From Streptococcus sp. HMSC078D09 (GTDB lineage: Bacteria; Bacillota; Bacilli; Lactobacillales; Streptococcaceae): 56,570 bases of DNA. The notes beneath the pieces are model-generated. The model was not told where the DNA came from. It saw only the letters and a program-made list of their open reading frames with translations, and ran no database searches. The stretch's first letter is position 1. The number at the start of each line of letters is the position of its first letter. The position numbers and the translations under genes were made by a program. Below, piece by piece: positions 17,599 through 27,538 of this stretch. The stretch spans positions 143,340 through 199,909 of the forward strand of contig NZ_KV813678.1 of the NCBI RefSeq assembly GCF_001813675.1, given 5' to 3'.

Positions 17599-17632
17599 AA
17601 ACTATTGACAGATGGAAAATATAGTTTATAAT
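17599..17632 (+). promoter_or_regulatory. nadR operon promoter with inverted repeat
   Basis: TTGACA (17605-17610) and TATAAT (17627-17632) are 16 bases apart. The arms AAACTAT (17599-17605) and ATAGTTT (17621-17627) form an inverted repeat with centres about 22 bases, two helical turns, apart, straddling the promoter. It is a candidate operator for the NrtR encoded third in the operon. Confidence 0.65.
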
Positions 17633-17681
17633 AAAAACATAAAGAAAATCTATTTATAAAAAATTATAAAAAGGAGTTCAT

Positions 17682-18743
17682 ATGAAAAAAGAAAGAATTG
17701 CCCTGGTTTTTGGAACCTTTGCGCCTCTTCATCAAGGGCATATTGACCTGATCCAGCGGGCCAAGCGTCAGTGTGATCGCGTTCGTGTCATCGTATCTGG
17801 TTATGAAGGGGATCGTGGCGAAGAAGTCGGGTTGACTTTACAAAAACGCTTCCGTTATATCCGCGAAGCCTTCTCTAATGATGAGTTGACCCAAGTCTAT
17901 AAGCTAGATGAGACAGAACTTCCTCGTTATCCTTTGGGCTGGGAGCCTTGGTTACAAACAGCCCTTGACACCATCCAGTATCAAACAGAGACAGAAGAGT
18001 TGATCTTTTATGTAGGGGAGAAAGCCTATAAGGAAGAGTTGGAAGCTAGAGGGTTTGAAGTTCACTTAGAAGAGCGTCGCTTTGGGATCTCTGCTACCAT
18101 GATCCGGGAAAATCCAAGCAAATACTGGAAATACATTGCCCAGCCCTTCCGTCGCCAGTTCACGAAAAAAGTCTTGATCATGGGGAGCGCCAGCAACGGG
18201 AAAACGACCCTTGCAAAGGACTTGGCTCGCTTTTACGATGCACCTGTTAGTCTTGAGTATGCACGTGAATACCAGATCAAGAACAATGTTCGAGATGATG
18301 AGCTCACGCCAAAAGATTACTATTACCTACTCTTAGGACAGTATGATCAAACCTCTAAGCTCATCGATAGTAGTGCCAATCGAGGCCTAGTCATCGCAGA
18401 TACCAATTCCCTGGTGACCAAGGGTTACTACGACTACTACATGGAAGTCGAAGGCCAGGATACCAGCATGACCGATACCTTTGACAACCTCTTTGTTAGT
18501 ATTTTGTCCAAAGAAAAATGGGATTTGATCCTCTTTGTACAGCCGATCGGCTCTTATGTCAATGATGGTTTCCGAGATATGACCATGGCTGATGAAAAGA
18601 TCCGCACCAGCTTTTCAAATTACCTGGACCAATTGCGCCAGCAATACCTAGGAAACATTCCGACTACTTTCCTCGCATCAGACTACCTCGGCAACTACGA
18701 AGAAGCCAAGAAGGTGATCGATGCCATCTACCAAGCCGACTAA
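17682..18743 (+). CDS. nadR: Bifunctional NMN adenylyltransferase / ribosylnicotinamide kinase NadR
   Basis: A 353-residue two-domain enzyme. The N-terminal nucleotidyltransferase (about 1-155) shows GTFAPLHQGH and the closing motif GISATMIR. The C-terminal kinase (about 160-350) has the P-loop GSASNGKTT. The kinase turns nicotinamide riboside into NMN, and the other domain can adenylate NMN to NAD. There is no N-terminal DNA-binding domain, unlike enterobacterial NadR. AAAAAGGAG precedes the ATG. pnuC follows 10 bases after the stop: it imports the riboside that this enzyme traps by phosphorylation. Confidence 0.93.
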   Translation: MKKERIALVFGTFAPLHQGHIDLIQRAKRQCDRVRVIVSGYEGDRGEEVGLTLQKRFRYIREAFSNDELTQVYKLDETELPRYPLGWEPWLQTALDTIQYQTETEELIFYVGEKAYKEELEARGFEVHLEERRFGISATMIRENPSKYWKYIAQPFRRQFTKKVLIMGSASNGKTTLAKDLARFYDAPVSLEYAREYQIKNNVRDDELTPKDYYYLLLGQYDQTSKLIDSSANRGLVIADTNSLVTKGYYDYYMEVEGQDTSMTDTFDNLFVSILSKEKWDLILFVQPIGSYVNDGFRDMTMADEKIRTSFSNYLDQLRQQYLGNIPTTFLASDYLGNYEEAKKVIDAIYQAD

Positions 18744-18753
18744 GGAGCAGCTT

Positions 18754-19536
18754 ATGAAAAACCTATCTGAAAAATTCGCAACTTTTAGCCAAGACTTTAG
18801 AAATGTTCACCAAGAAGCGAAAAAGCAAGGCTTTGTCAATATTATGAAACTCCTGTGGAAGGACCTTTTTGTAGGACGCACAGCCTTTCAATGGATCTAT
18901 CTCCTGCTTCTTTCCAGTGTTCCCTTCTTCTTAGAATGGACCAATCGGACAGGACAGCATGATTGGCTGGGACTGTTTGCCTCTTGGACAGGCATTGTTT
19001 GTGTTATCCTGGTTGCCGAAGGACGTGCGAGTAACTACCTTTTTGGAGCAGTGAATTCAGCGATCTACCTCGTTTTAGCCCTCAATAAGAACTTCTACGG
19101 GGAAGTTCTGACAACTCTTTATTTCTTCATCATGCAACCAATCGGCCTTTATGTTTGGCTCTCTAATCGGATCAATGATCAAGGTAAGGTCGAAGAATCT
19201 CACTTTGAAGCCAAGAAATTGAACTTGATTGAGTGGATGCGCTACTTGGCCTTGTGTGCTGTGATTTGGATTGGTATGGGCTTCGCGTATCAGAGTATCC
19301 ATAGCGCTCGCCCTTTCCGTGATAGTATCACCGATGCGACCAATGGGGTCGGCCAGCTCCTAATGACCCGCCTTTACCGGGAGCAATGGATCTTCTGGAT
19401 TGCGACCAACGTCTTTAGTATCTATCTCTGGTGGGATCAGAGTCTTCACATTCAAGGGATGTACTGGGTTTACACCCTCAATAGTCTAGTGGGCTGGTAC
19501 CAATGGACCAAAGCCCTCAAGAAGGAGGTGGCTTAG
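18754..19536 (+). CDS. pnuC: Nicotinamide riboside transporter PnuC
   Basis: A 260-residue membrane protein with about seven hydrophobic segments and the PnuC hallmarks FGAVNSAIYLVLALNKNFYGE, here in part, and WVYTLNSLVGWYQW near the C-terminus. It moves nicotinamide riboside by facilitated diffusion, driven by the kinase NadR. The ATG at 18754 is chosen because AAGGAG lies 9 bases upstream; an earlier in-frame start inside nadR has no such site. The stop abuts the ATG of the Nudix gene, so all three are one operon. Confidence 0.92.
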   Translation: MKNLSEKFATFSQDFRNVHQEAKKQGFVNIMKLLWKDLFVGRTAFQWIYLLLLSSVPFFLEWTNRTGQHDWLGLFASWTGIVCVILVAEGRASNYLFGAVNSAIYLVLALNKNFYGEVLTTLYFFIMQPIGLYVWLSNRINDQGKVEESHFEAKKLNLIEWMRYLALCAVIWIGMGFAYQSIHSARPFRDSITDATNGVGQLLMTRLYREQWIFWIATNVFSIYLWWDQSLHIQGMYWVYTLNSLVGWYQWTKALKKEVA

Positions 19537-20313
19537 ATGGCAAGTCTCTCAATTCCAGCAGGAATGACGGAGAAAGAGTATTTTGAGACGGCCGCTAGTG
19601 AAGCAGACTTTCTCAAGTGGTACAAGGAGCAAGACCTGCCGACTTATGAAACTCCAAGTGTCACAGCGGACATGGTAGCTTACTGTTTTGTTGAAGGCAA
19701 GCTCAAGCTCTTAGCCATTCGCCGCAAGGCCCACCCTTATCAACACCGCCTCGCCTTGGTGGGGGGCTTTGTGAACAAGGATGAAGATGCGACCCATGCC
19801 TGCATCCGAGAAGTCAGAGAAGAAGTTGGGCTCGATCTGCCAGTGAATAAGGTGGAGCAGCTCATGACCGTTTCCACCCCTGGGCGGGACCCCAGAGGCT
19901 GGGTCATTACCATTGCCCATCTGGTCTATCTGCCAGCAGAAGCAGTAGACTTAGCCCACGCAGGGGACGATGCCAAGGAAGTCGTTTTTCTCGATGTCGA
20001 TTTCAAACAGTCACAGTGTTTGCTTGATGGAGAACCCTTAGCTGCTTCTGATTTTGCCTTTGACCACTACCAGATTATTCAAGAATCGATCAAGCGGATT
20101 CAGGGGCGTCTGGATTGGAATCCAACCTTCCTCTATCTGTTAGAGGAGCCCTTCACCGTCTATGAAGCGACGGAGTTGGTTAACCTGATCAATCCAGGAC
20201 GCCCCATCGTTAGCAATAACTTCCTCGTAAAATTCGGAGAATTCGTGGAAGAAGTGGGTGTCAAGCGGGTACCTAAGAAAAAACCGCGCAAGACCTATCG
20301 CTTAAAACAGTAG
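19537..20313 (+). CDS. nrtR: Nudix-type NAD-metabolism regulator NrtR
   Basis: A 258-residue protein with a Nudix domain (about 40-170) and a C-terminal winged-helix region (about 175-240, containing FTVYEATELVNLINPGRP). The Nudix box is complete (GX5EX7REVREEVGL), so ADP-ribose hydrolysis may be retained. NrtR proteins repress NAD-salvage genes and are released by ADP-ribose. The position behind nadR and pnuC, and the same gene set known in S. suis, support this call over a plain hydrolase. The likely target is the inverted repeat in the nadR promoter. It starts directly after the pnuC stop. Confidence 0.87.
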   Translation: MASLSIPAGMTEKEYFETAASEADFLKWYKEQDLPTYETPSVTADMVAYCFVEGKLKLLAIRRKAHPYQHRLALVGGFVNKDEDATHACIREVREEVGLDLPVNKVEQLMTVSTPGRDPRGWVITIAHLVYLPAEAVDLAHAGDDAKEVVFLDVDFKQSQCLLDGEPLAASDFAFDHYQIIQESIKRIQGRLDWNPTFLYLLEEPFTVYEATELVNLINPGRPIVSNNFLVKFGEFVEEVGVKRVPKKKPRKTYRLKQ

Positions 20314-20339
20314 GTAGAGTCGCGTTCTTTCCGGAAATG

Positions 20340-20521
20340 AGAGTGGGACAGAAATCGGTAATTCGTTAGAATTCGATTTCGTCGTCCCACCTCCGCACAG
20401 TTGAGTAGGGCTGTAAAAGCTGATGAAATCAGCGTAGTAGAGCCCACTCAACCACTGCGTCTTGCTCAACAATCCAAAAATAATTGAGAGGCTAGGACTT
20501 TTGTCCCCAGCCTCATTTTTT
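20340..20521 (+). repeat. Three-hairpin intergenic repeat, copy 2
   Basis: Essentially identical to copy 1 over about 175 bases, with an A before the final T run. It lies 27 bases after the nrtR stop and ends the nadR operon. The 316 bases between nrtR and the Xre gene hold only this element and the Xre promoter. Confidence 0.9.
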
Positions 20522-20560
20522 TGTTCTAGTAAGAAATATTTAAAAATATGTCAAAAATAG

Positions 20561-20593
20561 TTGACATTTTATATTCAGAATACTATACTATAG
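20561..20593 (+). promoter_or_regulatory. Promoter of the Xre-DUF3278 operon
   Basis: TTGACA (20561-20566) and TATACT (20584-20589) are 17 bases apart. CTATA-C-TATAG (20583-20593) is a short palindrome over the -10, a possible site for the encoded repressor. Confidence 0.75.
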
Positions 20594-20629
20594 TCAAATA
20601 TATGCGACATTCATTGAATAGGAGGAAAC

Positions 20630-20824
20630 ATGAACCGTGTGAAAGAATTCCGCAAGGAATTGGGCATGTCTCAACTCGAACTTGCTAAGGATATCGGTGT
20701 CTCAAGGCAAACCATCAACATGATTGAAAACGACAAGTACAATCCGACCCTGGAACTCTGTCTCAATCTCGCTCGTACCCTCCAAACAGACCTTAATAGT
20801 CTCTTTTGGGAAGATGATTTTTAA
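20630..20824 (+). CDS. Xre-family helix-turn-helix regulator
   Basis: A compact 64-residue Cro/CI-type protein that is almost entirely DNA-binding domain: KEFRKELGMSQLELAKDIGV-, SRQTINMIENDKYNPTLELC. This YgzD/YozG-like type commonly sits next to genes for small membrane proteins. AGGAGG precedes the ATG. The DUF3278 gene follows 17 bases downstream, so this protein probably controls its own operon. The ligand or signal is unknown. Confidence 0.85.
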   Translation: MNRVKEFRKELGMSQLELAKDIGVSRQTINMIENDKYNPTLELCLNLARTLQTDLNSLFWEDDF

Positions 20825-20841
20825 CAAAAAGGAAAAAGAAA

Positions 20842-21384
20842 ATGAAACAAGAAACTTTTACTGAAAAACTGATTAAACGCACATATGGCATTTCTGGACC
20901 ACTTGATGAACACAAACGACGCGAGGCAGATCGCATTGGAAATAAGGTCTTTATGGTCCTCTTTTACCTGATGATATTTGGCAATCTCATTCCCTTTGTC
21001 CTTGCTTATAAGTATCCTCAGGTTGTCGCTTTTGGTTATCCAATCATTATCCTTCTGGTTTCTATGGTTTGTGCTATCTATGTCAGCACTCAAACTAAAA
21101 AAACAGGTATTACTGCTATTGATCCTGATATGTTGAGCCAAAAAGAAAGCAAACAATTGCGCTACCCTGGTCTTAAAGCTGGTCTGCTCTATGGAGTTTT
21201 TATGTTCTTTGGAATACCACTTCTCAATGTCTTAACGGATAATAGCAAGAACTATTTTACCTATCTTTTCAATCTAGGTCATTTTATATCAATCCTTTTC
21301 GCAGCTTTCTTCTTCGGATTGGTGATGCAAATTATCGTCTGGCTTCGCATTCGAAAAGCCAAAAATGATCAAGACGACGATTAG
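20842..21384 (+). CDS. DUF3278-like membrane protein
   Basis: A 180-residue protein with a charged N-terminus (SGPLDEHKRREADRIGNKVF) and four hydrophobic segments at about 37-55, 62-80, 113-130 and 143-165. These features and the neighbouring small Xre regulator fit the DUF3278 family. AAAAAGGA lies upstream of the ATG. The stop overlaps the ribosome site of the next small membrane gene. Biochemical function unknown. Confidence 0.75.
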   Translation: MKQETFTEKLIKRTYGISGPLDEHKRREADRIGNKVFMVLFYLMIFGNLIPFVLAYKYPQVVAFGYPIIILLVSMVCAIYVSTQTKKTGITAIDPDMLSQKESKQLRYPGLKAGLLYGVFMFFGIPLLNVLTDNSKNYFTYLFNLGHFISILFAAFFFGLVMQIIVWLRIRKAKNDQDDD

Positions 21385-21394
21385 GAGGAAGCTT

Positions 21395-21730
21395 ATGAAA
21401 TCATTACAAACTTTAATCTTCAGTCATATTTTAGTTAGCATCTTTGTTACCTTTTTCCTAGTCTATGGCCAAGTTACGCGTCCTTTTCTGATCATTTTCC
21501 TTTTAGTTCTTCCAGTCTTGAATAAGGGACAAAGATTTCAGAAAATCACATCAAAAAAAATACGCTTCTTGAACGCATCTCTCTGCTTTATCCTCGTATC
21601 TCTCCCACAATTGATAACGAATTCTATGGATTGGAGATATCTCCTATTTCTAACCATCTGTATTATTTTTAGTCTCATTTATATCTATACTCTCTATCAA
21701 CTCTTTAAAGAAGGCAAACAATGTTTTTAA
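21395..21730 (+). CDS. Small membrane protein, unknown
   Basis: The product is 111 residues with about three or four membrane helices and no recognised motif. The ATG at 21395 is taken because TAGGAGG, overlapping the upstream stop, is well placed; the longer frame from 21365 lies inside the DUF3278 gene. It is the third gene of the Xre operon. Base composition is AT-rich compared with flanking genes. An 11-codon frame at 21743-21778 after it may be a remnant. Confidence 0.6.
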   Translation: MKSLQTLIFSHILVSIFVTFFLVYGQVTRPFLIIFLLVLPVLNKGQRFQKITSKKIRFLNASLCFILVSLPQLITNSMDWRYLLFLTICIIFSLIYIYTLYQLFKEGKQCF

Positions 21731-21969
21731 GAGGTCACTACCATGAAAAAAGAAGATAGGACAACGGACTTATTTTGAACTTTCTTTCACGAACTACGAA
21801 AGTTATGAATTAGGATTCTCTTAGCACTATACTGTGATAGGAAAACTCTAATTATTGATGATCTTGATGTAAACCACTTGTTTGATGAGTGGTTGTGATT
21901 GATTTTCAATACTCAGCTATGGTGCAAAGTGGTATAATAAAAATAATTGAAACCACAAGGGACAAGACT

Positions 21970-22656
21970 ATGGAAGAAAAAATAATTTTACCACAAAATA
22001 CACGACTGATGGGGGCTCTGCTTGGTTTTATCGGAGGAGGTCTCGATGTCTTTTGCCACATGCACTACCGGAGTTTGGTCGCAACACAAACTGGGAACCT
22101 CTTACTCCTTATCGCTGATTGGCACGATCCTCGTGTTGAAAATACCATCATGCGTTTTTCATCTATTATATTTTTCTCGATCGGCTTTCTGGTTGCCCTC
22201 CATATCAAAGAATATCGCAAGACAGCCTTTTGGCGGACCAAGATGTTGCTTCCTTTATTTGTGGTGACGCTTCTAATTCCCTTGGTATCTGTTATACCGC
22301 CCATCGAAGTCCCCTTTATTGCTTTTGGAACAGGGATGATGATGTTGACCTTTACAGGGAGCTTGATTGAAAACCACCCTTATGTGATCTTTATGACTTC
22401 CGGTAATTACCGCAAGATGTTGACAGCCTTGTACCGAATCGCTCGAGGTGAGGGGAATTTGGTCGAGTATCGCAGACAGGCGATGAATTACGGGATTGTT
22501 GTTGGAAGCTTTGTTGCGGGAGCTATTAGTGTCGCCATCCTCATGCATTTCATTCACCAATGGGCCATCTGGCTGATCACAGTGAACCTCTTTTTGATCA
22601 TGACCTACTACACCGCCAGAGTCAAACAACTCGGCCTGCAAACAGATAATCTATAA
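21970..22656 (+). CDS. DUF1275 (YoaK-like) membrane protein
   Basis: A 229-residue protein with about six membrane segments. GGGLDVFCHMHYRSLVATQTGNLLLL carries the family pattern in part: a Gly-rich first helix, then a conserved TQTGN. A second TSGNYRKM stretch repeats the TGN-type motif. The ATG at 21970 has AAGGGA 10 bases upstream; the frame extends upstream to 21889 without a ribosome site. Substrate and role of DUF1275 proteins are unknown; transport is assumed by some annotations. Confidence 0.8.
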   Translation: MEEKIILPQNTRLMGALLGFIGGGLDVFCHMHYRSLVATQTGNLLLLIADWHDPRVENTIMRFSSIIFFSIGFLVALHIKEYRKTAFWRTKMLLPLFVVTLLIPLVSVIPPIEVPFIAFGTGMMMLTFTGSLIENHPYVIFMTSGNYRKMLTALYRIARGEGNLVEYRRQAMNYGIVVGSFVAGAISVAILMHFIHQWAIWLITVNLFLIMTYYTARVKQLGLQTDNL

Positions 22657-22687
22657 AAACAGGACCTCATGCGAGGTCCTGTTTTTT
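22656..22687. terminator. Bidirectional terminator between the DUF1275 gene and dusB
   Basis: Stem ACAGGACCTC/GAGGTCCTGT with A and T runs on either side can stop transcription from both converging genes. Confidence 0.85.
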
Positions 22688-22693
22688 GTGTTC

Positions 22694-23671
22694 CTATGCT
22701 TTTAATTGAAGAAGTTCTTCAATCTCTGCTAGAGTGCTAGCTTGCGAGATGGCTCCGCGGAGTTTGGCTGCGCCAGAGGTTCCACGAAGGTAGTGAGGGG
22801 CAAGTCCGCGGAATTCACGAACGGCAATGTGCTCACCTTTGAGATCGATCAAGCGTTTCAAGTGTTCGTAAGCGATCTTCATCTTGTCTTCAAAAGTCAA
22901 ATCAGGCAGAATTTCTCCTGTTTCAAAGTAGTGATTGATTTGGTTGAAGAGATAAGGATTGCCCATAGCAGCGCGACCAATCATGACCGCATCAGCACCG
23001 ACTTCTTCGATCCGTTGTTTGGCATCTTGAACCGTACGGATATCTCCGTTTGCGATAAATGGAATCTTAGTTAGGGCCTGTGCAACCTTGTGAAGGGTCT
23101 CAAGGTCCGCATGACCCGTATACATTTGCTCTCGAGTCCGTCCATGCATGGCGAGGGCAGAGACACCTGCGGCTTCAGCAGCAAGGGCATTTTCAACTGC
23201 TAGGGAAGGATCCGACCAACCCGTCCGCATTTTAACAGTGAGGGGGATATCGAGGACGGATTGAACCTTATTGATGATGGAGTAGATCTTGTCTGGGTCC
23301 TTGAGCCACATCGCACCAGCCTCGTTCTTGACGATTTTATTCACCGGGCAACCCATGTTGATATCGACGATATCGGTCTTGGTATTTTCTTGGATAAATT
23401 CAGCTGCGCGTGCCAGGCTATCTTCGTCACTTCCAAAGAGTTGGATCGATACAGGGTTTTCTCCTTCATCGATATGGAGCATGTGAAGCGTCTTTTCATT
23501 GTTGTACTGGATTCCCTTGTCAGAGACCATTTCCATCACAACGAGCCCTGCCCCCAGTTCTTTGGCAATGGTCCGGAAAGCTGAGTTGGTCACTCCGGCC
23601 ATTGGGGCTAGGACGGTACGGTTAGGGATTTCGACATCCCCGATCATAAATGGCGTATTAAGATTTGTCAC
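22694..23671 (-). CDS. dusB: tRNA-dihydrouridine synthase (DusB type)
   Basis: A 325-residue flavoenzyme that reduces uridines in tRNA. Visible: [18 protein letters not shown] at the start of the TIM barrel, active-site Cys in [15 protein letters not shown], and [16 protein letters not shown]. The start is a GTG at 23671: GGAGG lies 9 bases upstream, and the longer frame to 23755 runs into hslO without a ribosome site. The gene overlaps the 3' end of hslO by 14 bases and is co-transcribed with it, an arrangement common in streptococci. Confidence 0.93.
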   Translation of the reverse strand: MTNLNTPFMIGDVEIPNRTVLAPMAGVTNSAFRTIAKELGAGLVVMEMVSDKGIQYNNEKTLHMLHIDEGENPVSIQLFGSDEDSLARAAEFIQENTKTDIVDINMGCPVNKIVKNEAGAMWLKDPDKIYSIINKVQSVLDIPLTVKMRTGWSDPSLAVENALAAEAAGVSALAMHGRTREQMYTGHADLETLHKVAQALTKIPFIANGDIRTVQDAKQRIEEVGADAVMIGRAAMGNPYLFNQINHYFETGEILPDLTFEDKMKIAYEHLKRLIDLKGEHIAVREFRGLAPHYLRGTSGAAKLRGAISQASTLAEIEELLQLKA

Positions 23672-24530
23672 GAATGAGTTCCTCCAAGTCATTTTCGTCA
23701 AAGTGGTAGTGTGTTTGGCAGAATTGGCAGGTAATCTCTGCACCGTGATCTTCATCTTTCATCTCTTCTAGATCACTAGCTGGCAGACTTGCTAAAGCGT
23801 TCAAAAAGCGCTCACGGTTGCAGTCGCACTGGAAGCGAAGTTCTTCTTCAGAGAGGCGTTTGAAAGGTTCATCCCCATAGATAGCAGAAAGAAGAGCTTC
23901 AATATGATCTTCAGATTCCAAAAGTGTTGAAATAGCAGGCATTTCTTGGATGCGTTTTTCAAAGCGCGCGATTTCTTCTTCCTTGGCATTTGGCAAGACC
24001 TGAAGCAAGAAACCACCAGCCACCTTGACCTTGTCTTCGTCATCCAACAGAACATTGAGTCCAACTGCAGAAGGTGTTTGTTGGCTTTCCGTCAGATAAA
24101 AGGCCAGGTCTTCTCCGATTTCACCTGTGACAAGAGGGGTCATGGAGTTATAAGGATTGCCCGTACCATAGTCAGTGATGACCAGGAATTCTCCGTTTCC
24201 GACAAATGGTCCCACCAGGACTTCACCAGTTGCTGTCTTCTTGATATCCACTCCAGGATTTTGTACGTAGCCTTTAACATTTCCCTTGGTGTCTGCCACG
24301 GTGATGATGGCTCCGAGTGAGCTAGTCCCAAGGACTTTGACCGTAATTTTAGTATCTCCTTTCTCGTTTGCTGCCAAGATTTGACTGGCAATGAGGGTAC
24401 GGCCAAGTGCGACCGTGGAGCTAGCTTGTGTATGATGTTTTTCTTGGGCTGTTCGTACAGTTTCTGTACTGTCTAGTACATAGGCACGAAAAGCGCCGCT
24501 TTCTGAGATAGTTTTAATAATTTTGTCCAT
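23658..24530 (-). CDS. hslO: Redox-regulated chaperone Hsp33
   Basis: A 290-residue Hsp33. The C-terminal zinc centre is complete: CDC near residue 240 and CQFC near residue 271. On oxidation by peroxide or hypochlorite these cysteines form disulfides and the protein becomes a holdase for unfolding proteins. The ATG at 24530 gives the usual [17 protein letters not shown] start; an in-frame ATG 13 codons upstream lacks support. First gene of the hslO-dusB unit. Confidence 0.95.
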   Translation of the reverse strand: MDKIIKTISESGAFRAYVLDSTETVRTAQEKHHTQASSTVALGRTLIASQILAANEKGDTKITVKVLGTSSLGAIITVADTKGNVKGYVQNPGVDIKKTATGEVLVGPFVGNGEFLVITDYGTGNPYNSMTPLVTGEIGEDLAFYLTESQQTPSAVGLNVLLDDEDKVKVAGGFLLQVLPNAKEEEIARFEKRIQEMPAISTLLESEDHIEALLSAIYGDEPFKRLSEEELRFQCDCNRERFLNALASLPASDLEEMKDEDHGAEITCQFCQTHYHFDENDLEELIRDKS

Positions 24531-24728
24531 ACCTACTATTTTAGCACAAATCAAGCAAAGTGGGGACAAGGAGAATTCCGAAAATCAGTCGTTTCAGAAG
24601 AAGGACAGGAAGAAAAGAAAATTCCGAACGTTATTTTTAGAAAGAAGCAATTTCCAAGTAAAAGACGAGTTTCATAGAGAAGTTGGTTTAAAAAGGAAGG
24701 AGAAAAATAAACGATAGCTGAGTGGATC

Positions 24729-26142
<1,414 letters not shown>

Positions 26143-26151
26143 TTTAAAAAA

Positions 26152-26331
26152 GAGAGTGAGACAGAAATCGGTCATTCGTTAGAATTCGATTTCGTCGTCC
26201 CACCTCCGCACAGTTGAGTAGGGCTGTAAAAGCTGATGAAATCAGCGTAGTAGAGCCCACTCAACCACTGCGTCTTGCTCAACAATCCAAAGACAATTGA
26301 GAGGCTAGGACTTTTGTCCCCAGCCTCTTTT
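26152..26331 (+). repeat. Three-hairpin intergenic repeat, copy 3
   Basis: Same element as at 16471, with point changes. One of them (GTGAGAC for GTGGGAC) weakens hairpin 1, another is CATTCG for AATTCG. The terminator hairpin is intact. It starts about 10 bases after purA and ends 21 bases before the HAD gene, leaving no room for a separate promoter. Confidence 0.9.
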
Positions 26332-26352
26332 TGAAAGCAGAAAGAGGAAAAA

Positions 26353-26997
26353 ATGTATCAAACGATTTTATTTGACCTAGACGGCACCTTGACCAATTCA
26401 GAACTAGGGATTACCAACTCGGTGGCCTATGCCTTAGGAAAATATGGGATTCAAGTGCCAGACAAGAAAGCATTGAGAGTTTTCATCGGTCCGCCCTTGC
26501 AGGAGTCTTTTGAGCGCTTTTATGGATTTTCTAAGGAAGAATGTTTAAAGGCCATTGACTACTATCATGAGTATTTTTCCGAAAAAGGCCTTTATGAAAA
26601 TGAGGTCTATCTAGGCGTTCCTGACTTGCTGGCTTCTCTCAAGCAGGCTGGCAAACAGTTGATTGTAGCTACGTCAAAGCCTGAAGAATTTTCCATTCAA
26701 ATTCTCAAACACTTTGGTTTGTATGATTATTTTGACTTTGTCGCTGGTGCGACCATGGATAGAAAACGTAGTAAAAAAAGCGATGTTATCCAGTATGCCT
26801 TGGAGCAAAATGGGATTACAGATTTGGCGCATACCATCATGATTGGAGACAGGGAGCACGATGTGCTTGGCGCTCAAGCGCAAAAGCTTGATTCTATCGG
26901 TGTCCTTTATGGCTTTGGAAGCAGGGAAGAATTGGAAGAAGCCGGCGCCACCTATATTGCTCAAGAAGTTGGCGAAATTGCAGCTTTTATAGGATAA
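26353..26997 (+). CDS. HAD hydrolase, phosphoglycolate-phosphatase-like
   Basis: A 214-residue HAD phosphatase. Motif I FDLDGTLTNS (with nucleophile Asp8), motif II VATSKPE, the Lys of motif III in KKSDVIQ and motif IV MIGDREHDVLGA are all present. An alpha-helical cap (about 15-85) follows motif I, as in Gph/PpaX enzymes that remove phosphate from small metabolites. AAGAGG precedes the ATG. Its promoter is unclear: the space after purA is filled by the hairpin repeat. The substrate cannot be assigned. Confidence 0.85.
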   Translation: MYQTILFDLDGTLTNSELGITNSVAYALGKYGIQVPDKKALRVFIGPPLQESFERFYGFSKEECLKAIDYYHEYFSEKGLYENEVYLGVPDLLASLKQAGKQLIVATSKPEEFSIQILKHFGLYDYFDFVAGATMDRKRSKKSDVIQYALEQNGITDLAHTIMIGDREHDVLGAQAQKLDSIGVLYGFGSREELEEAGATYIAQEVGEIAAFIG

Positions 26998-27071
26998 CCT
27001 TTTCCAAAATATTAAAAGTTGGAACTTTTCTAATCTGCTGAATATTGCTTTATTTAATATTTCTATCGGTG

Positions 27072-27077
27072 TATACT
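27072..27077 (+). promoter_or_regulatory. Probable -10 box of the radical-SAM remnant locus
   Basis: TATACT with a weak TTTATT 16 bases upstream (27050-27055), located 39 bases before the start codon. Confidence 0.4.
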
Positions 27078-27115
27078 TACTGTAGGTTAAGTCACACAGA
27101 TTAAGAGGTGATAAT

Positions 27116-27394
27116 ATGAATTTGTCACGATATATATTAAAATATAGTACTGATGATGGTACGTTGTATTTTAATACTAAAACCAATCATTCATTTTTTC
27201 TTACGAATGAATTGAATAGAGTAGTCGACAGCAATGATGTGATTAGGAAAGAGTTTCATGCTTATCTTGATAAAAATAAATATTTAAGTGAGGGTGAGTA
27301 TGAGGTCGAAAAGTATCTATCTAAAATAAGCGATACAGATGCTGAATTATTGGAACTAACAATTTTGACACATGGAGATTGTAATTTTCGGTGA
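27116..27394 (+). pseudogene. Truncated radical-SAM peptide maturase (N-terminal fragment)
   Basis: A 92-residue frame with an AGAGGTG ribosome site. Its N-terminus (YILKYSTDDGTLYFNTKTNH) and the ending LLELTILTHGDCNFR look like the start of SPASM-type radical-SAM enzymes, where the latter runs into the CxxxCxxC cluster motif. The frame stops after the first Cys of that motif, so the catalytic barrel is missing and the product cannot be an active radical-SAM enzyme. The region is AT-rich. An ABC transporter gene lies just downstream, as in many ribosomally made, modified peptide clusters. The assignment rests on pattern recognition only. Confidence 0.6.
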
Positions 27395-27402
27395 AGGTTA
27401 AA

Positions 27403-27474
27403 GTGAATAACAAATTCGATGACAAAATGAATGCTAAACCTAGAGTATTTAACTATAATTGTGATTGTAAATAA
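27403..27474 (+). CDS. Short Cys-containing ORF, possible peptide precursor or remnant
   Basis: A GTG at 27403 with GAAGG 5 bases upstream opens a 23-codon frame ending NYNCDCK; an in-frame GTG at 27391 would add 4 codons. The basic, polar N-terminal part and the two cysteines near the C-terminus are what a small modified-peptide precursor might look like. It lies between the radical-SAM fragment and a hairpin before the ABC transporter gene. It could equally be debris from the deletion that truncated the maturase. Expression is unproven. Confidence 0.3.
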   Translation: MNNKFDDKMNAKPRVFNYNCDCK

Positions 27475-27498
27475 TCACGATTTTAAATAAATTAGAGA

Positions 27499-27524
27499 AG
27501 AGGGTTGTGCTAGCCCTCTATTTT
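27499..27524 (+). terminator. Hairpin before the ABC transporter gene
   Basis: Stem AGAGGG/CCCTCT with a 9-base loop followed by TATTTT. It sits between the small Cys ORF and the transporter, where peptide operons often have partial terminators that lower transporter expression. Confidence 0.65.
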
Positions 27525-27538
27525 GATGGATGATAATT

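Noticed and set aside
21743..21778. 11-codon frame after the small membrane gene
   Set aside because: Too short to support as a gene, with only a partial ribosome site; noted as a possible remnant.
24523..24717. 64-codon + strand frame before purA
   Set aside because: It overlaps the divergent start of hslO, has no ribosome site, and its Lys/Arg/Phe-rich product has no family pattern. It lies in the promoter region.
26152..26331. Insertion sequence at the purA-HAD junction
   Set aside because: No transposase frame; the element is 180 bases with internal hairpins. At most it is a non-autonomous element or a conserved RNA.
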